Shown here: positions 16,773 to 24,675 of the stretch, piece by piece
How positions within the stretch are numbered: the stretch's first letter is position 1
Layout: each line of letters opens with the position of its first letter
Assembly (NCBI GenBank): GCA_003453595.1
Contig: DMOG01000002.1
Coordinates: 1 to 40,063, forward strand
Length of the DNA stretch: 40,063 bases
Direction of reading: 5' to 3'
Source of the DNA: Candidatus Uhrbacteria bacterium
GTDB taxonomy: Bacteria > Patescibacteriota > Patescibacteriia > UBA9934
Notes under the pieces: generated by a model
What the model was told of the DNA's origin: nothing
Database searches by the model: none
Seen by the model: only the letters and a program-made list of their open reading frames with translations
Position numbers and translations under genes: made by a program

Positions 16773-16853
16773 GGGATAACCACCCCCGCCCTTCGCTCTG
16801 CAGAGCTTCGGAGCGGCACAGCTAGCCCCTCCTTAAAAAGGAAGGGAAATCGA
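16773..16853 (-). repeat. Repeat family B, inverted partial copy
   Basis: This copy reads in the opposite orientation to the one at 18390-18508. ATAACCACCC is followed by the palindrome CTTCGCTCTGCAGAGCTTCG and a CCCCTCCTTAAAAAGGAAGGGG hairpin at about 16827-16848. It corresponds to the right half of the full unit, and it ends two bases before the carboxypeptidase stop codon. Confidence 0.7.
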
Positions 16854-16854
16854 T

Positions 16855-17823
16855 CTACTCCGGCCACTGGTAAGTCTGAAACGCCCAATAAGCCAAGCCT
16901 TTTGCTTCTTGTACTCGTGCATCCTTTGATTCTGCACCCATTATCACCACATGCACTATATTCCCTTCGTGTTTAATACTGGTAATGAGCACATAGCCAG
17001 CCTGTGGTAAGTAGCCTGTCTTTCCGCCCACAACATCATATGGCGACTCATTCATGAAGGTTTGTAAAACTCCGTTGGTATTTTCAATGGTGACAGACCG
17101 GCCTGATGCTTGTGTGATCGTATAGGTCGATTGTTGCATGAAATAAGAAATTGTTTCATTTGCCTCTGCCTCTTGTAATAAACGAACAAGCTCCCGAGCA
17201 GTGGACATGCTATTGGAATCAAGTCCAGCCACATCGTAAAAATCTGTCTGTACCATTCCCATCTCATCAGCCTTTTGATTCATGCGCGCAATAAAATCTA
17301 CAGATGACAATCCAGAAAATCTAACCAAAGCTTGGGTGGCAGTGTTGTCAGACCCTACCAAGCTTGCGCCCAAAACATTGTACAAGGAAACGCCATTAAA
17401 ATATCCAAGATAAATCCGACCTCCGCCAACATAATCTAGCTCAGGGTCTAGGGTAACAACCTCATTAAGATTTGGGTTTTGCTCAAGAAACACTAGGGCT
17501 GTCATTAGCTTTGTCACACTGCCAATTGAACGCAAAGCATCGGGATGTTTTTCAAAAAGCACTGCCCCACTAGAATCATCCACCACCATGGCACTCCAAG
17601 CTGAAGTAACAATCCCGTAAGAATCAAGATCAATTTTAACTGGATAATCACGGTTCTCTGCCTCGGGCAATGTTCCAAAAGCCATTTGAGATTCGACCGG
17701 ACTCATCATGGTTTGCTCCATTTTGCCCACACCGGCTTGATATTCAAAAACAGAAGCATCAACTGGTACTATCTGAACCAATGTTGTTGCCACTAGCAAT
17801 TGTCCAAGAATCTTAAGAAGCAT
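16855..17823 (-). CDS. D-alanyl-D-alanine carboxypeptidase (peptidase S11)
   Basis: This is a penicillin-binding-protein-type serine peptidase that trims peptidoglycan stem peptides outside the membrane. The 322-residue protein has a hydrophobic N-terminal signal (LLKILGQLLVATTLVQIV). The three catalytic motifs are SVTK in SIGSVTKLMTA near residue 103, SDN in GSDNTATQAL, and KTG in VGGKTGYLP. No C-terminal membrane anchor is seen. The start overlaps the end of scpB by 11 bases, so it is probably the last gene of that operon. A wall enzyme in this position is consistent with a peptidoglycan-bearing cell. Confidence 0.92.
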   Translation of the reverse strand: MLLKILGQLLVATTLVQIVPVDASVFEYQAGVGKMEQTMMSPVESQMAFGTLPEAENRDYPVKIDLDSYGIVTSAWSAMVVDDSSGAVLFEKHPDALRSIGSVTKLMTALVFLEQNPNLNEVVTLDPELDYVGGGRIYLGYFNGVSLYNVLGASLVGSDNTATQALVRFSGLSSVDFIARMNQKADEMGMVQTDFYDVAGLDSNSMSTARELVRLLQEAEANETISYFMQQSTYTITQASGRSVTIENTNGVLQTFMNESPYDVVGGKTGYLPQAGYVLITSIKHEGNIVHVVIMGAESKDARVQEAKGLAYWAFQTYQWPE

Positions 17824-18379
17824 ATTCCTCTGGCTCGATTATTAGGGATTCAAGCAAGCGATCAATTTTTGCATTTTGATGTAACTCTGCAAAATCTGGC
17901 AACTCCTCAATTGAATGAATACCTAAATGTCGCAACATTTTAGAAGAAAGTGTGTAAACGCTGGTTAATTTATGAGCATCGTCAGCCTCTTCAATTAGCC
18001 CTCGCATAAGTAAATTGCGCAAAATAATACTGCAATTAACTCCACGAATTTGCTCAATTTCAGCTTTGGTGATCGGAGCTCGGTAGGCAACAATGGTTAA
18101 AGTTTCAAGTTGCGGACGAGTAAGATCAGATTCAAGATCATCCTTTGTTAAATCTGTCAGCTCTTGAGCCAAAGTCGGATTTGTAGCCAATGTGACTGCG
18201 TCCTGAGAAATAATTAAATGTATTCCTTGTGATGCAACATTCATCCCAACTGCCATTTCCTTTAAAGCCTGATCAAGCTCGGTTGATTTAACTTTCAAAA
18301 GCTTGGCCAACCTCGTAAAAGTAATTGGCTTTGTGCTCAAGAAAAGCAATGCTTGGATTTTTGATTTTAGTTGTTGCAT
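17813..18379 (-). CDS. scpB: Segregation and condensation protein B
   Basis: ScpB binds ScpA and the SMC ATPase in the condensin complex that compacts the chromosome. The 188-residue protein has two winged-helix domains. The N-terminal one starts KIQALLFLSTKPITFTRLAKLL. The second contains the family signature ETLTIVAYRAPITKAEIEQIRGVNC followed by LLMRGLIEE. Together these identify it clearly. It is separated from scpA by 142 bases that contain a repeat family B insertion, although the two genes are usually adjacent. Confidence 0.93.
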   Translation of the reverse strand: MQQLKSKIQALLFLSTKPITFTRLAKLLKVKSTELDQALKEMAVGMNVASQGIHLIISQDAVTLATNPTLAQELTDLTKDDLESDLTRPQLETLTIVAYRAPITKAEIEQIRGVNCSIILRNLLMRGLIEEADDAHKLTSVYTLSSKMLRHLGIHSIEELPDFAELHQNAKIDRLLESLIIEPEEYAS

Positions 18380-18389
18380 ATATATTTAT

Positions 18390-18508
18390 AACCACCCCTA
18401 ACCCCTCCTTAAAAAGGAGGGGAAATCGAGATTCGGCCTCTCCCCCTTTTTAAGGGGGAATTGGCTGTGCCACTCCGAAGCTCTGCAGAGCGAAGGGTGG
18501 AGGGGGTT
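18390..18508. repeat. Repeat family B, full copy between scpA and scpB
   Basis: The unit has three hairpin parts: CCCCTCCTT/AAGGAGGGG, CCCCCTTTTT/AAGGGGG, and CTCCGAAGCTCTGCAGAGCGAAG. The outer ends are TAACC and GGTTA. A second full copy at 22730-22859 is closely similar over its whole length. It lies within what should be one scpA-scpB transcript. Confidence 0.85.
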
Positions 18509-18521
18509 ACCACTCGATCCT

Positions 18522-19223
18522 TCATATCCTCTCAATCATTATTTCATGATCTTTTTGTTTTACTCTTACAATCTGTCGACGCATTAGTTCTAGGAGAGCC
18601 AAAAAACTCACAACGACCTCAACGCGACTTTTGGCACCGGCAACTACATCTTTGAAGCTCATCTTAGCCCTGGTTGTTAACGCATTCTTTAACTCATCCA
18701 ATCTTTGCTCCACTGACTTTACTCTTTGCATAGAAACCGCCTGCAAAGCGAAAAATGGTTCTAGGCGTTTTAGAATTGATCTAAAGGCTTGGTGGAGATT
18801 TACTAAGGAAATATTTTCAGCTGGATAAAATCCTTGTTCAGTCTCAATAATTGTTTTTGTGTAAGGACGCAAATATGATTTTTCTGGCTTTAAAAATTGC
18901 ACCTCAAGTCTGTCAGCAGCTTCGGAAAAAAGACGGTAAATGCGCAGCTGATCCTCAAGCTCATCGACTTTTTCATCTTCCTCATCAATCCGCACATAAG
19001 GTAAAAGCTCGCGACTTTTTAGATAAATAAGGCGCGAGGCAATAACTAAAAAATCTGCCATTTCCTCTGGCAGAACAGTCTCTTTTTCCAAGTGCTCTAA
19101 ATATTCATCAGTCACTTGAGCCAAGTTAACATCTTTTATTTCCAGCTCATGCTTGTCTAGCAATTCTAACAATAACCCCAATGGGCCAGTAAACGCCTCT
19201 TGTTTGGTTTCAAACTGAATCAT
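18522..19223 (-). CDS. scpA: Segregation and condensation protein A (kleisin)
   Basis: ScpA is the kleisin subunit bridging SMC heads. The 233-residue protein opens with the classic FTGPLGLLLELLDKHELEIKDVNLAQVTDEY. It continues with ADFLVIASRLIYLKSRELLP and ends in a C-terminal winged helix (ALLELMRRQIVRVKQ). The length is normal. A TATAAT box lies only six bases upstream of the ATG on the minus strand, so the gene appears to have its own leaderless promoter. The usual neighbour scpB follows after a repeat insertion. Confidence 0.94.
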   Translation of the reverse strand: MIQFETKQEAFTGPLGLLLELLDKHELEIKDVNLAQVTDEYLEHLEKETVLPEEMADFLVIASRLIYLKSRELLPYVRIDEEDEKVDELEDQLRIYRLFSEAADRLEVQFLKPEKSYLRPYTKTIIETEQGFYPAENISLVNLHQAFRSILKRLEPFFALQAVSMQRVKSVEQRLDELKNALTTRAKMSFKDVVAGAKSRVEVVVSFLALLELMRRQIVRVKQKDHEIMIERI

Positions 19224-19229
19224 GGGGAT

Positions 19230-19235
19230 ATTATA
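19230..19235 (-). promoter_or_regulatory. -10 box of scpA (leaderless)
   Basis: On the minus strand a perfect TATAAT is separated from the ATG (19223) by six bases, the same spacing as at dprA. The -35 region is poor. Confidence 0.5.
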
Positions 19236-19310
19236 GCGCAGAATTACAGAATACAGAACCCAGATTGGGGTACACAGGCGCAGGCGACAACTCGATCTCT
19301 CCCCTTTTCC

Positions 19311-19351
19311 GGAATAACCACCCCTAACCCCTCCTTAAAAAGGAGGGGAAG
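19311..19351. repeat. Repeat family B, left-half copy
   Basis: The sequence GAATAACCACCCCTAACCCC and the hairpin CCCCTCCTTAAAAAGGAGGGG match the left third of the full unit. It lies in the aspS-scpA gap. Confidence 0.75.
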
Positions 19352-19383
19352 AGTTTAAAGTAGAAAATTGAAAGTAAAAATCA

Positions 19384-19455
19384 CCCATTTCGACCAGAAG
19401 GAGAAATCTTCTCGGCTCGATTGAGTTCGAGAAGATCCCTCCTAACGTCGGGATA
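19384..19455. repeat. Repeat family A, inverted pair
   Basis: A diverged reverse copy (19384-19415, beginning CCCATTTCGACC) and a forward copy (19433-19455) face each other around a short spacer. The inner arms CTTCTCGG and CGAGAAG pair, so the element can form a long hairpin. With the family B copy it fills most of the 287-bp gap between scpA and aspS. Confidence 0.7.
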
Positions 19456-19510
19456 AAAACAGAGGCGTCAAGATGAGGAGAATAAGTAATACTTCGTCAC
19501 CTTCAACCTT

Positions 19511-20911
19511 CTAATCAAGATCCAACTTTACATGCGCGTCTTTAAGGGCTGAGGCTGGAAGTTCTGACGGAGCGTCCATCATCAAATCACGAGCATTCCC
19601 GTCTTTTGGAAAGGCAATAACCTCACGGATGTTTGGTTCGTTTTGTAAAATGGCGATGATCCGGTCCATTCCCAGCGCCAATCCTCCGTGTGGTGGAGCG
19701 CCGTATTCAAAGGCGGTGAGCATGTGGCCAAATTGGTCAGCGATCTGCTCTTCATTAAATCCGATAATCTCAAGCACTGCCTTAAGCGCATCTGGCTTGT
19801 GGTTACGAATACTTCCCCCACCAATCTCAAAACCGTTAAGCGCTAGGTCGTACTGAGCAGCAACTATGCCCTCGATGTTCTGCTTGGCAATCAAATCTTG
19901 ATGATACTCAGGCTTTGTGGCGGAAAATGGATTGTGTGTGAATGTCCAGCCTCCACGGTCATCTTTTTCAAACATTGGAAAGTCGACAACCCAGCAAAAT
20001 GCTAACAAATTTGGATCATTTTTATCCTCGCGCAAATCTGGCTTATCAGACTGATACTTATCCATTGCCTCTTGGTACGAAAGGCGTGGAAAAGGTTTTT
20101 GTTGAATTTTTTTCTCTGGCATGAGCTTTTCAACTACCCCAATCATCATCTCCTCAATAATGTTCATCACATCTTCTTGCTCTACAAAACTCATTTCAAA
20201 GTCCATTTGCGTAAACTCTGGCTGACGGTCACCGCGCTGATCTTCATCACGAAAACACTTGGCCATTTGGAAGTAACGCTCAATTCCGGCTGTCATCAAA
20301 AGCTGTTTAAACTGCTGTGGCGCTTGTGGAAGTACATAAAATTTTCCTGGATGCTGACGGGCTGGGATAATAAACTCGCGAGCTCCTTCTGGCGTTCCTT
20401 TTGTTAAAATTGCAGTTTCAACCTCAGTAAATCCTCGGTCTCCTAAAAATCGTCGCATTGCTTGAAAAACTTTATCTCGATTTCTAATGTTGTTGGCCAT
20501 GCGCTCACTGCGTAGATCAAGGTAGCGATACTTGAGTCTCACCTCTTCATTAACTCCTGAGGTATCTTTGTCAATCTCAAACGGTGGGGTCTTGGCTTCA
20601 TTTAGAACAACAATCTTTTTTGCCAAAAGTTCGACCGTGCCGGTTACTAACTTATCGTTTATTTGTTTAGCGCCGCGGACCTGAACAATGCCTTCGATTT
20701 GCACCACCCATTCTGGGCGGACAGTATTGGCAACTGTTGTATTTTCATCTCCTAGTTCAGACGGAACACAGACAACCTGCAAAAGCCCGTCTTTGTCGCG
20801 CAGGTCGTAAAAAAGCACTTTGCCCATATCGCGACGGGCATGTACCCAGCCAGCGACTGTGACTATTTCTCCGACCTTTCCGATCGTCTGAGAGGTAAAA
20901 ATTCTAGCCAT
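19511..20911 (-). CDS. aspS: Aspartyl-tRNA synthetase lacking the GAD insertion
   Basis: This enzyme charges tRNA with aspartate. The 466-residue protein has the OB-fold anticodon domain (VAGWVHARRDMGKVLFYDLRD). The class II catalytic core follows, with RYLDLRSERM, TKGTPEGAREFIIP, motif 2 (FRDEDQRGDRQPEFTQMDFE) and motif 3 (GLALGMDRII). Bacterial AspRS is usually near 590 residues because a GAD domain of over 100 residues lies between SDKPDLR and WVVDFP. Here only about a dozen residues separate these motifs, so the domain is cleanly missing. All class II active-site motifs are kept, so it should be functional. Confidence 0.96.
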   Translation of the reverse strand: MARIFTSQTIGKVGEIVTVAGWVHARRDMGKVLFYDLRDKDGLLQVVCVPSELGDENTTVANTVRPEWVVQIEGIVQVRGAKQINDKLVTGTVELLAKKIVVLNEAKTPPFEIDKDTSGVNEEVRLKYRYLDLRSERMANNIRNRDKVFQAMRRFLGDRGFTEVETAILTKGTPEGAREFIIPARQHPGKFYVLPQAPQQFKQLLMTAGIERYFQMAKCFRDEDQRGDRQPEFTQMDFEMSFVEQEDVMNIIEEMMIGVVEKLMPEKKIQQKPFPRLSYQEAMDKYQSDKPDLREDKNDPNLLAFCWVVDFPMFEKDDRGGWTFTHNPFSATKPEYHQDLIAKQNIEGIVAAQYDLALNGFEIGGGSIRNHKPDALKAVLEIIGFNEEQIADQFGHMLTAFEYGAPPHGGLALGMDRIIAILQNEPNIREVIAFPKDGNARDLMMDAPSELPASALKDAHVKLDLD

Positions 20912-20942
20912 AGATGTTTAAATAATGAAATTGTTTAAGTTG

Positions 20943-20973
20943 TTTATAGCCTCTAGTTTACTCGTTTATTCAA
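20943..20973 (-). promoter_or_regulatory. Weak candidate promoter of aspS
   Basis: On the minus strand TTGAAT (20968-20973) and TATAAA (20943-20948) are 19 bases apart, about 31 bases before the aspS ATG. The spacing is long. Confidence 0.25.
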
Positions 20974-21016
20974 TTTTTCTCAAGAATGGTGCGATGTAAC
21001 CCATTATTTACCAAGA

Positions 21017-21042
21017 AGATCTCTCCTATCGTCGAGATGGGA
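21017..21042 (+). repeat. Repeat family A, copy between recO and aspS
   Basis: AGATCTCTCCTATCGTCGAG followed by ATGGGA matches the family A unit with few differences. It ends about ten bases before the recO stop codon. Confidence 0.75.
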
Positions 21043-21052
21043 TGAGGACACC

Positions 21053-21829
21053 CTAAATCCCCACTCCTTGCCAGAATGGGACCGGTGAATCTACTGGCAG
21101 GTGATACTGCATCAGATCATGAACAATGCGAGCAAAGTCTTCAACATAGGCGCGGTCAAAGTTTGTTTGCACAATATCCTCGTAGCTCGACTCTCTGGCA
21201 AACCTTAAGATCTTAACTGACTCTTCCAAAATCGACCTAGCAGCAAACCATTCATTTTCATCTTTTGCCACACAGTCACTGCACACCAAACCTCCCTTAC
21301 CACCATGCCAACGAAATGAAAGTGGCATTATTTTTTCTTTGCAAGCAACACAATTGCTAAGCGCTGCCTCATAGCCAAGTTGTTGCATAAAACGCAATAG
21401 AAATGCACCAAACAACAGCACCTGCTCTTTTTTTGCCATCTTTTCTTGTTTGTCAATAAAATTCATCCAATCAAGTACCAAGTGATACAGAATCTCGTCT
21501 TGATCATACTCACGCATATGTCTGTCCACCAAAGAAAGCGAAGCTTGGGTCAAAACTCGACGATCAATATCATTCATCAATGAGCGAAAGGCATACTGAC
21601 GCTCAACTGAGATAACTGTAACACTGCGTCGGCCTTTGATAATTTCCAAGTCCACAATCGCATATGGCTCAAGATGGGCAGCCAGTTTTGCCTTGCCCTT
21701 GCGTGCTCCCCGCCCAATAAATTCAATTTTGCCAAAATCGCGCGTGAGCGCACTATAACGACGATCCGCTTCACGAAATGGAGCGGATGTTAAAATAATT
21801 GCTTCAGTTTTTATAGCTGACCAAGACAT
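21053..21829 (-). CDS. recO: DNA repair protein RecO
   Basis: RecO works with RecR to load RecA on gapped DNA. The 258-residue protein has an N-terminal OB fold (TEAIILTSAPFREADRRYSALTRDFGKIEFIGRGAR). It has a helical middle and a C-terminal zinc finger with Cys-x2-Cys pairs in NCVACKEK and LVCSDCVA. The length is typical. It lies four bases after ruvX on the same strand, so the two genes are likely co-transcribed. Confidence 0.9.
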   Translation of the reverse strand: MSWSAIKTEAIILTSAPFREADRRYSALTRDFGKIEFIGRGARKGKAKLAAHLEPYAIVDLEIIKGRRSVTVISVERQYAFRSLMNDIDRRVLTQASLSLVDRHMREYDQDEILYHLVLDWMNFIDKQEKMAKKEQVLLFGAFLLRFMQQLGYEAALSNCVACKEKIMPLSFRWHGGKGGLVCSDCVAKDENEWFAARSILEESVKILRFARESSYEDIVQTNFDRAYVEDFARIVHDLMQYHLPVDSPVPFWQGVGI

Positions 21830-21833
21830 GAGT

Positions 21834-22226
21834 CTATGCTAGCTCATCAAGATAGGATTGCAAAATAAGCATGGCAGCCAATGAATCTTCTGGGGCCGGA
21901 GCGCCAAATTCTTTTTTTAATCGCTTACTTTCAGAAGATGTATATCGTTCGTCAATGCGATAGGTTGGCAGATTAATCTGCTTCTCAAGTTCATCAATAA
22001 AAGCATTGGTCAGATCAAACTGCTTGGTGCTGTAGGACGCTTTTTCTTGAACCGGCACACCCACCACAATTGATTCCACACCTTCTTGTTCAACTAACTT
22101 TTGCAATGAACTAAAAATGTGTTCATCATTTTTTACTGTTTCAATTGGTGAGGCAATTTTTGACCCATCGTCTCCAAGTGCCAACCCAATCTTTCTTAGT
22201 CCATAATCAATCCCAAGGTATCGCAT
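21834..22226 (-). CDS. ruvX: RuvX/YqgF-type RNase H-fold nuclease
   Basis: This is a putative Holliday-junction resolvase or pre-16S rRNA processing nuclease. The 130-residue protein shows the family's RNase H-like motifs: LGIDYGLRKIGLALGD at the start, ESIVVGVPVQ in the middle, and YRIDERYTSSESKR and DSLAAMLILQSYLD at the end. The catalytic acids Asp7 and Glu/Asp in DERYTS are present. The ATG at 22226 is chosen because homology begins at MRYLGIDYG; an upstream in-frame start would overlap the preceding gene. Confidence 0.9.
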   Translation of the reverse strand: MRYLGIDYGLRKIGLALGDDGSKIASPIETVKNDEHIFSSLQKLVEQEGVESIVVGVPVQEKASYSTKQFDLTNAFIDELEKQINLPTYRIDERYTSSESKRLKKEFGAPAPEDSLAAMLILQSYLDELA

Positions 22227-22227
22227 A

Positions 22228-22674
22228 TTATTCTTTTGTGTTTGTAGTACTAACTTTAAAACTTGGTCGCACAACTGCTCCGTCCACTGAAACTGCCTTA
22301 TCTAATTTTAAATCAAATAAACCATCACCATCATCCATGTGCAAAATTGTAATATATATTTGCCCAGGCATTAGTGGCGCAACCGGAGTTAGCAAAAGTC
22401 TATCATATGACCCAGCCGGAAGTAATTCCGAAGCAGCCACCATAGCTCCAGGCGCATCACCCATGGCCTCATGCACACTAACAAATCCGGGTTCAACCAA
22501 TTCCACAGCCAAGAAAATCTCTTCTTCACTGACCTGATCCTCAACCATAATTGATCCGCCTGAAAGTTCAACCGGGCCAAAGGCAGGCTCGGCCTGGGGA
22601 GAATAAGCCAAAAATAGGCCAAAACCAGCTAATAAAATCACTATTATAATTACTCCTAAAATATCGTTTTTCAT
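22228..22674 (-). CDS. Membrane-anchored DUF7282-like protein
   Basis: The 148-residue protein has one N-terminal transmembrane helix (ILGVIIIVILLAGFGLFLAY). A short extracytoplasmic domain follows, with DQVSEEEIFLAVELVEPGFV, VSVHEAMGDAPGAMVAASEL and ILHMDDGDGLFDL. This pattern resembles DUF7282, an uncharacterised extracellular domain known mainly from halophilic archaea and some bacteria (from memory). It is one base from ruvX, so the genes are coupled. No enzymatic role can be assigned. Confidence 0.6.
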   Translation of the reverse strand: MKNDILGVIIIVILLAGFGLFLAYSPQAEPAFGPVELSGGSIMVEDQVSEEEIFLAVELVEPGFVSVHEAMGDAPGAMVAASELLPAGSYDRLLLTPVAPLMPGQIYITILHMDDGDGLFDLKLDKAVSVDGAVVRPSFKVSTTNTKE

Positions 22675-22729
22675 AGTTCTTTCTCAAATATCTTATCAAA
22701 ATCCAATCCACATAACCTCCCCCACCTTC

Positions 22730-22859
22730 CGAAATAACCACCCCTACCCCCTCCTTAAAAAGGAGGGGAACCTTAACTAGGTCTCTCCCCCTTTTTAAGG
22801 GGGAGTTGGCTGTGCCACTCCGAAGCTTTCCAGAGCGAAGGGTGGAGGGGGTTATTTCG
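22730..22859. repeat. Repeat family B, full copy at the 3' end of the DUF559 gene
   Basis: The ends CGAAATAACC (22730-22739) and GGTTATTTCG (22850-22859) are perfect 10-bp terminal inverted repeats. The interior matches the copy at 18390-18508. The last 27 or so codons of the DUF559 frame, including its stop codon, lie inside this repeat. Confidence 0.85.
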
Positions 22860-23213
22860 TAAACTCACTTTTATCTTTTCGAGCACATTCTCCAGATCAT
22901 CATAGACTTCCAGATTAGTAAATCTTATTACTGATCGGCCAACAGATTGCATGTAGTGTGTCCTTTGCTTATCATACTTTATCTGATCAATCTCAAAATG
23001 CGAATCCCCATCTACTTCAATAACCAATTTTTGTTTTGGGCAATAGAAGTCAACAATATAATTCCCAATGCTAGTCTGCCGACGAAACTTATATCCTAGT
23101 TGTGACTTTCTAAGATGACCCCAGAGAATTATCTCTGCACTCGGCGGCTCTGATCTAAGCGATCTACGCCTAGTCTTTTGGTCTGAATTGTTGAAGATCT
23201 TTTTTATAACCAC
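22773..23213 (-). CDS. DUF559 (Vsr-like) endonuclease bounded by repeats
   Basis: The 146-residue protein has a DUF559 / very-short-patch-repair-like nuclease fold. Visible motifs are AEIILWGHLRKSQLGYKFRRQ and the PD-(D/E)XK-type core IVDFYCPKQKLVIEVDGDSH, with Asp and Glu-x-Asp. VIRFTNLEV and DLENVLEKIK follow. The frame starts with GTG at 23213, inside the edge of one repeat family B copy. Its last ~27 residues (from NNPLHPSLWKASEWHS) are translated from another copy. The gene therefore sits exactly between repeat halves, inserted between map and the DUF7282-like gene. It may be a mobile endonuclease; that role is inferred. Confidence 0.75.
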   Translation of the reverse strand: MVIKKIFNNSDQKTRRRSLRSEPPSAEIILWGHLRKSQLGYKFRRQTSIGNYIVDFYCPKQKLVIEVDGDSHFEIDQIKYDKQRTHYMQSVGRSVIRFTNLEVYDDLENVLEKIKVSLRNNPLHPSLWKASEWHSQLPLKKGERPS

Positions 23214-23242
23214 CCCTACCCCCTCCTTAAAAAGGAGGGGAA
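23203..23242. repeat. Repeat family B, left-half copy at the 5' end of the DUF559 gene
   Basis: ATAACCACCCCTACCCCC and the hairpin CCCCTCCTTAAAAAGGAGGGG match the left part of the full copies, in the same orientation as 22730-22859. On the minus strand it supplies the GTG start codon of the endonuclease. Confidence 0.8.
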
Positions 23243-23248
23243 CTTAGT

Positions 23249-24031
23249 TTAAATCCTTATCTTCGGTTGAGGAGTAAGAATCTCTGCTCCTGATTCTGTG
23301 ACTGCGAGTGTGACTTCGAAATGGGCAGCGTCGGATCTATCTTTGGTGCGGATTGACCAGCCGTCAGCGTCGGTTTTTATCTGATGTCCACCAGTGGTGA
23401 TCATGGGCTCAATTGCCAAACACATACCTTCTTTGATCTTGACCACTGGGAACTTACCACTAACAAAATTTGGAATAGCTGGATTTTCATGAACAGCATG
23501 ACCAACTCCGTGTCCGGTTAACGCCCGCACAATGCCATATTTATTCTTATCAATCACTTCCTCAACCGCTCGGGCAATGTCAGCAATCTGGGAGCCAGGT
23601 CTAACTGACTCAACTGCGCGATCAAGAGCCAGCCGAGTTGTGCGCAAAAGCATTTTTCGCTCCTCTGAGATTGACCCGACTGGCACTGTCACTGCCATAT
23701 CTGTACACAAGCCTTTGTACCAACAACCAATATCCAATCCCACAATATCCCCTTCCTTAAGCCTAATCTCACGAGTACCAAGTCCATGCACAATCTCGTC
23801 ATTAACCGAAATGCACATAGTTGCAGGAAACGGAACACCACCCCCACTCTGATACCCTTTAAACGAAGGTTTGGCGTCATGATCAAGCAAATACTGCTGT
23901 GCAATGTCATCAAGCTCCCTCATGGTCACTCCAGGCTTCACAGCATCAACCGCAACCTGGAGCGCAGACCCCAAAATAGCACCACCCTGACGCATGAGCT
24001 CGATTTCTTGTTGTGTTTTGATTAGGGACAT
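23249..24031 (-). CDS. map: Methionine aminopeptidase, type I
   Basis: MAP removes the initiator methionine from nascent proteins. The 260-residue protein has the pita-bread fold with metal ligands in GDIVGLDIGCWYKGLCTDMAVT, TGHGVGHAVHE, CLAIEPMI and HFEVTLAVTESG. The ATG at 24031 is preferred over a TTG 12 bases upstream. It follows adk, as in many bacterial spc operons, but infA, rpmJ and the alpha operon do not follow. Instead the DUF559/repeat insertion and ruvX-recO genes come next. Confidence 0.95.
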   Translation of the reverse strand: MSLIKTQQEIELMRQGGAILGSALQVAVDAVKPGVTMRELDDIAQQYLLDHDAKPSFKGYQSGGGVPFPATMCISVNDEIVHGLGTREIRLKEGDIVGLDIGCWYKGLCTDMAVTVPVGSISEERKMLLRTTRLALDRAVESVRPGSQIADIARAVEEVIDKNKYGIVRALTGHGVGHAVHENPAIPNFVSGKFPVVKIKEGMCLAIEPMITTGGHQIKTDADGWSIRTKDRSDAAHFEVTLAVTESGAEILTPQPKIRI

Positions 24032-24054
24032 AGGGGGTTTCAAATGATTTCTTA

Positions 24055-24080
24055 TCCCATCCCGACGATAGGAGGGATCT
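24055..24080 (-). repeat. Repeat family A, copy between adk and map
   Basis: On the minus strand this reads AGATCCCTCCTATCGTCGGG then ATGGGA, the consensus sequence. It lies in the 89-bp gap inside a gene pair expected to be co-transcribed. Confidence 0.75.
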
Positions 24081-24120
24081 TCTCAACATGGTGTTAATAA
24101 AACTGTGGGGGTTATCTCGA

Positions 24121-24675
24121 TTACACTCCCAATGCTTTATTAATCCTCTCCGCCACCTCCTCGATCGTGCCAACACCATCAATCATATGTGCGATTCCCA
24201 TCTCTGTATATTTTTCAATCAATGGTGCTGTTTCTTGATCGTAAATTGCCAGACGCTTCAAAATAGTCTCTTCATTATCATCCAGACGACCTTCAATCTC
24301 AGCTCGCTTTAGTAATCTTTTCAAAGTTTCCTCCTTGGGAACAGTAATAACCAATAGCGCAGTTGGAATGTCAAAATTACTAAATGTCTGATACTGAGCC
24401 AAATTACGAGGATACCCGTCAACAATATAACCCTCTTTAGCATCATCCTTTTGCAACCGAAGTTTAAGCACATCCAAGGCAATATCATCAGAAACAAGAT
24501 TACCAGCATTAATAATCGAATCAATTTTCTGACCTAACAGACTCTCAGAGGCAACCTCATCGCGCAAAAGCTGACCCATAGAAAGAGCTGGCAAACCAGT
24601 TCTTTCAGCCAACAATTGAGCCTGAGTCCCCTTCCCACTACCCTGCGGACCAAGAATAAGTATTTTGTGTTTCAT
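24121..24675 (-). CDS. adk: Adenylate kinase
   Basis: This enzyme interconverts ATP, ADP and AMP. The 184-residue protein has the P-loop GPQGSGKGTQ, an AMP-binding region (LSMGQLLRDE), DGYPRNLAQ and the lid arginines (RAEIEGRLDDNEE). The lid is the short form without a zinc-binding Cys4 insert. The ATG at 24675 directly precedes KHKILILGP; a longer in-frame start lacks support. In most bacteria adk follows secY, but here four unrelated genes lie between them. Confidence 0.94.
   Translation of the reverse strand: MKHKILILGPQGSGKGTQAQLLAERTGLPALSMGQLLRDEVASESLLGQKIDSIINAGNLVSDDIALDVLKLRLQKDDAKEGYIVDGYPRNLAQYQTFSNFDIPTALLVITVPKEETLKRLLKRAEIEGRLDDNEETILKRLAIYDQETAPLIEKYTEMGIAHMIDGVGTIEEVAERINKALGV

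Noticed and set aside
18390..18660. Open frame starting in the repeat between scpB and scpA on the plus strand
   Set aside because: It is made of repeat sequence and the antisense of scpA.
24032..24120. infA or rpmJ near map
   Set aside because: The gaps around map hold only repeat sequence, so these genes must be elsewhere.
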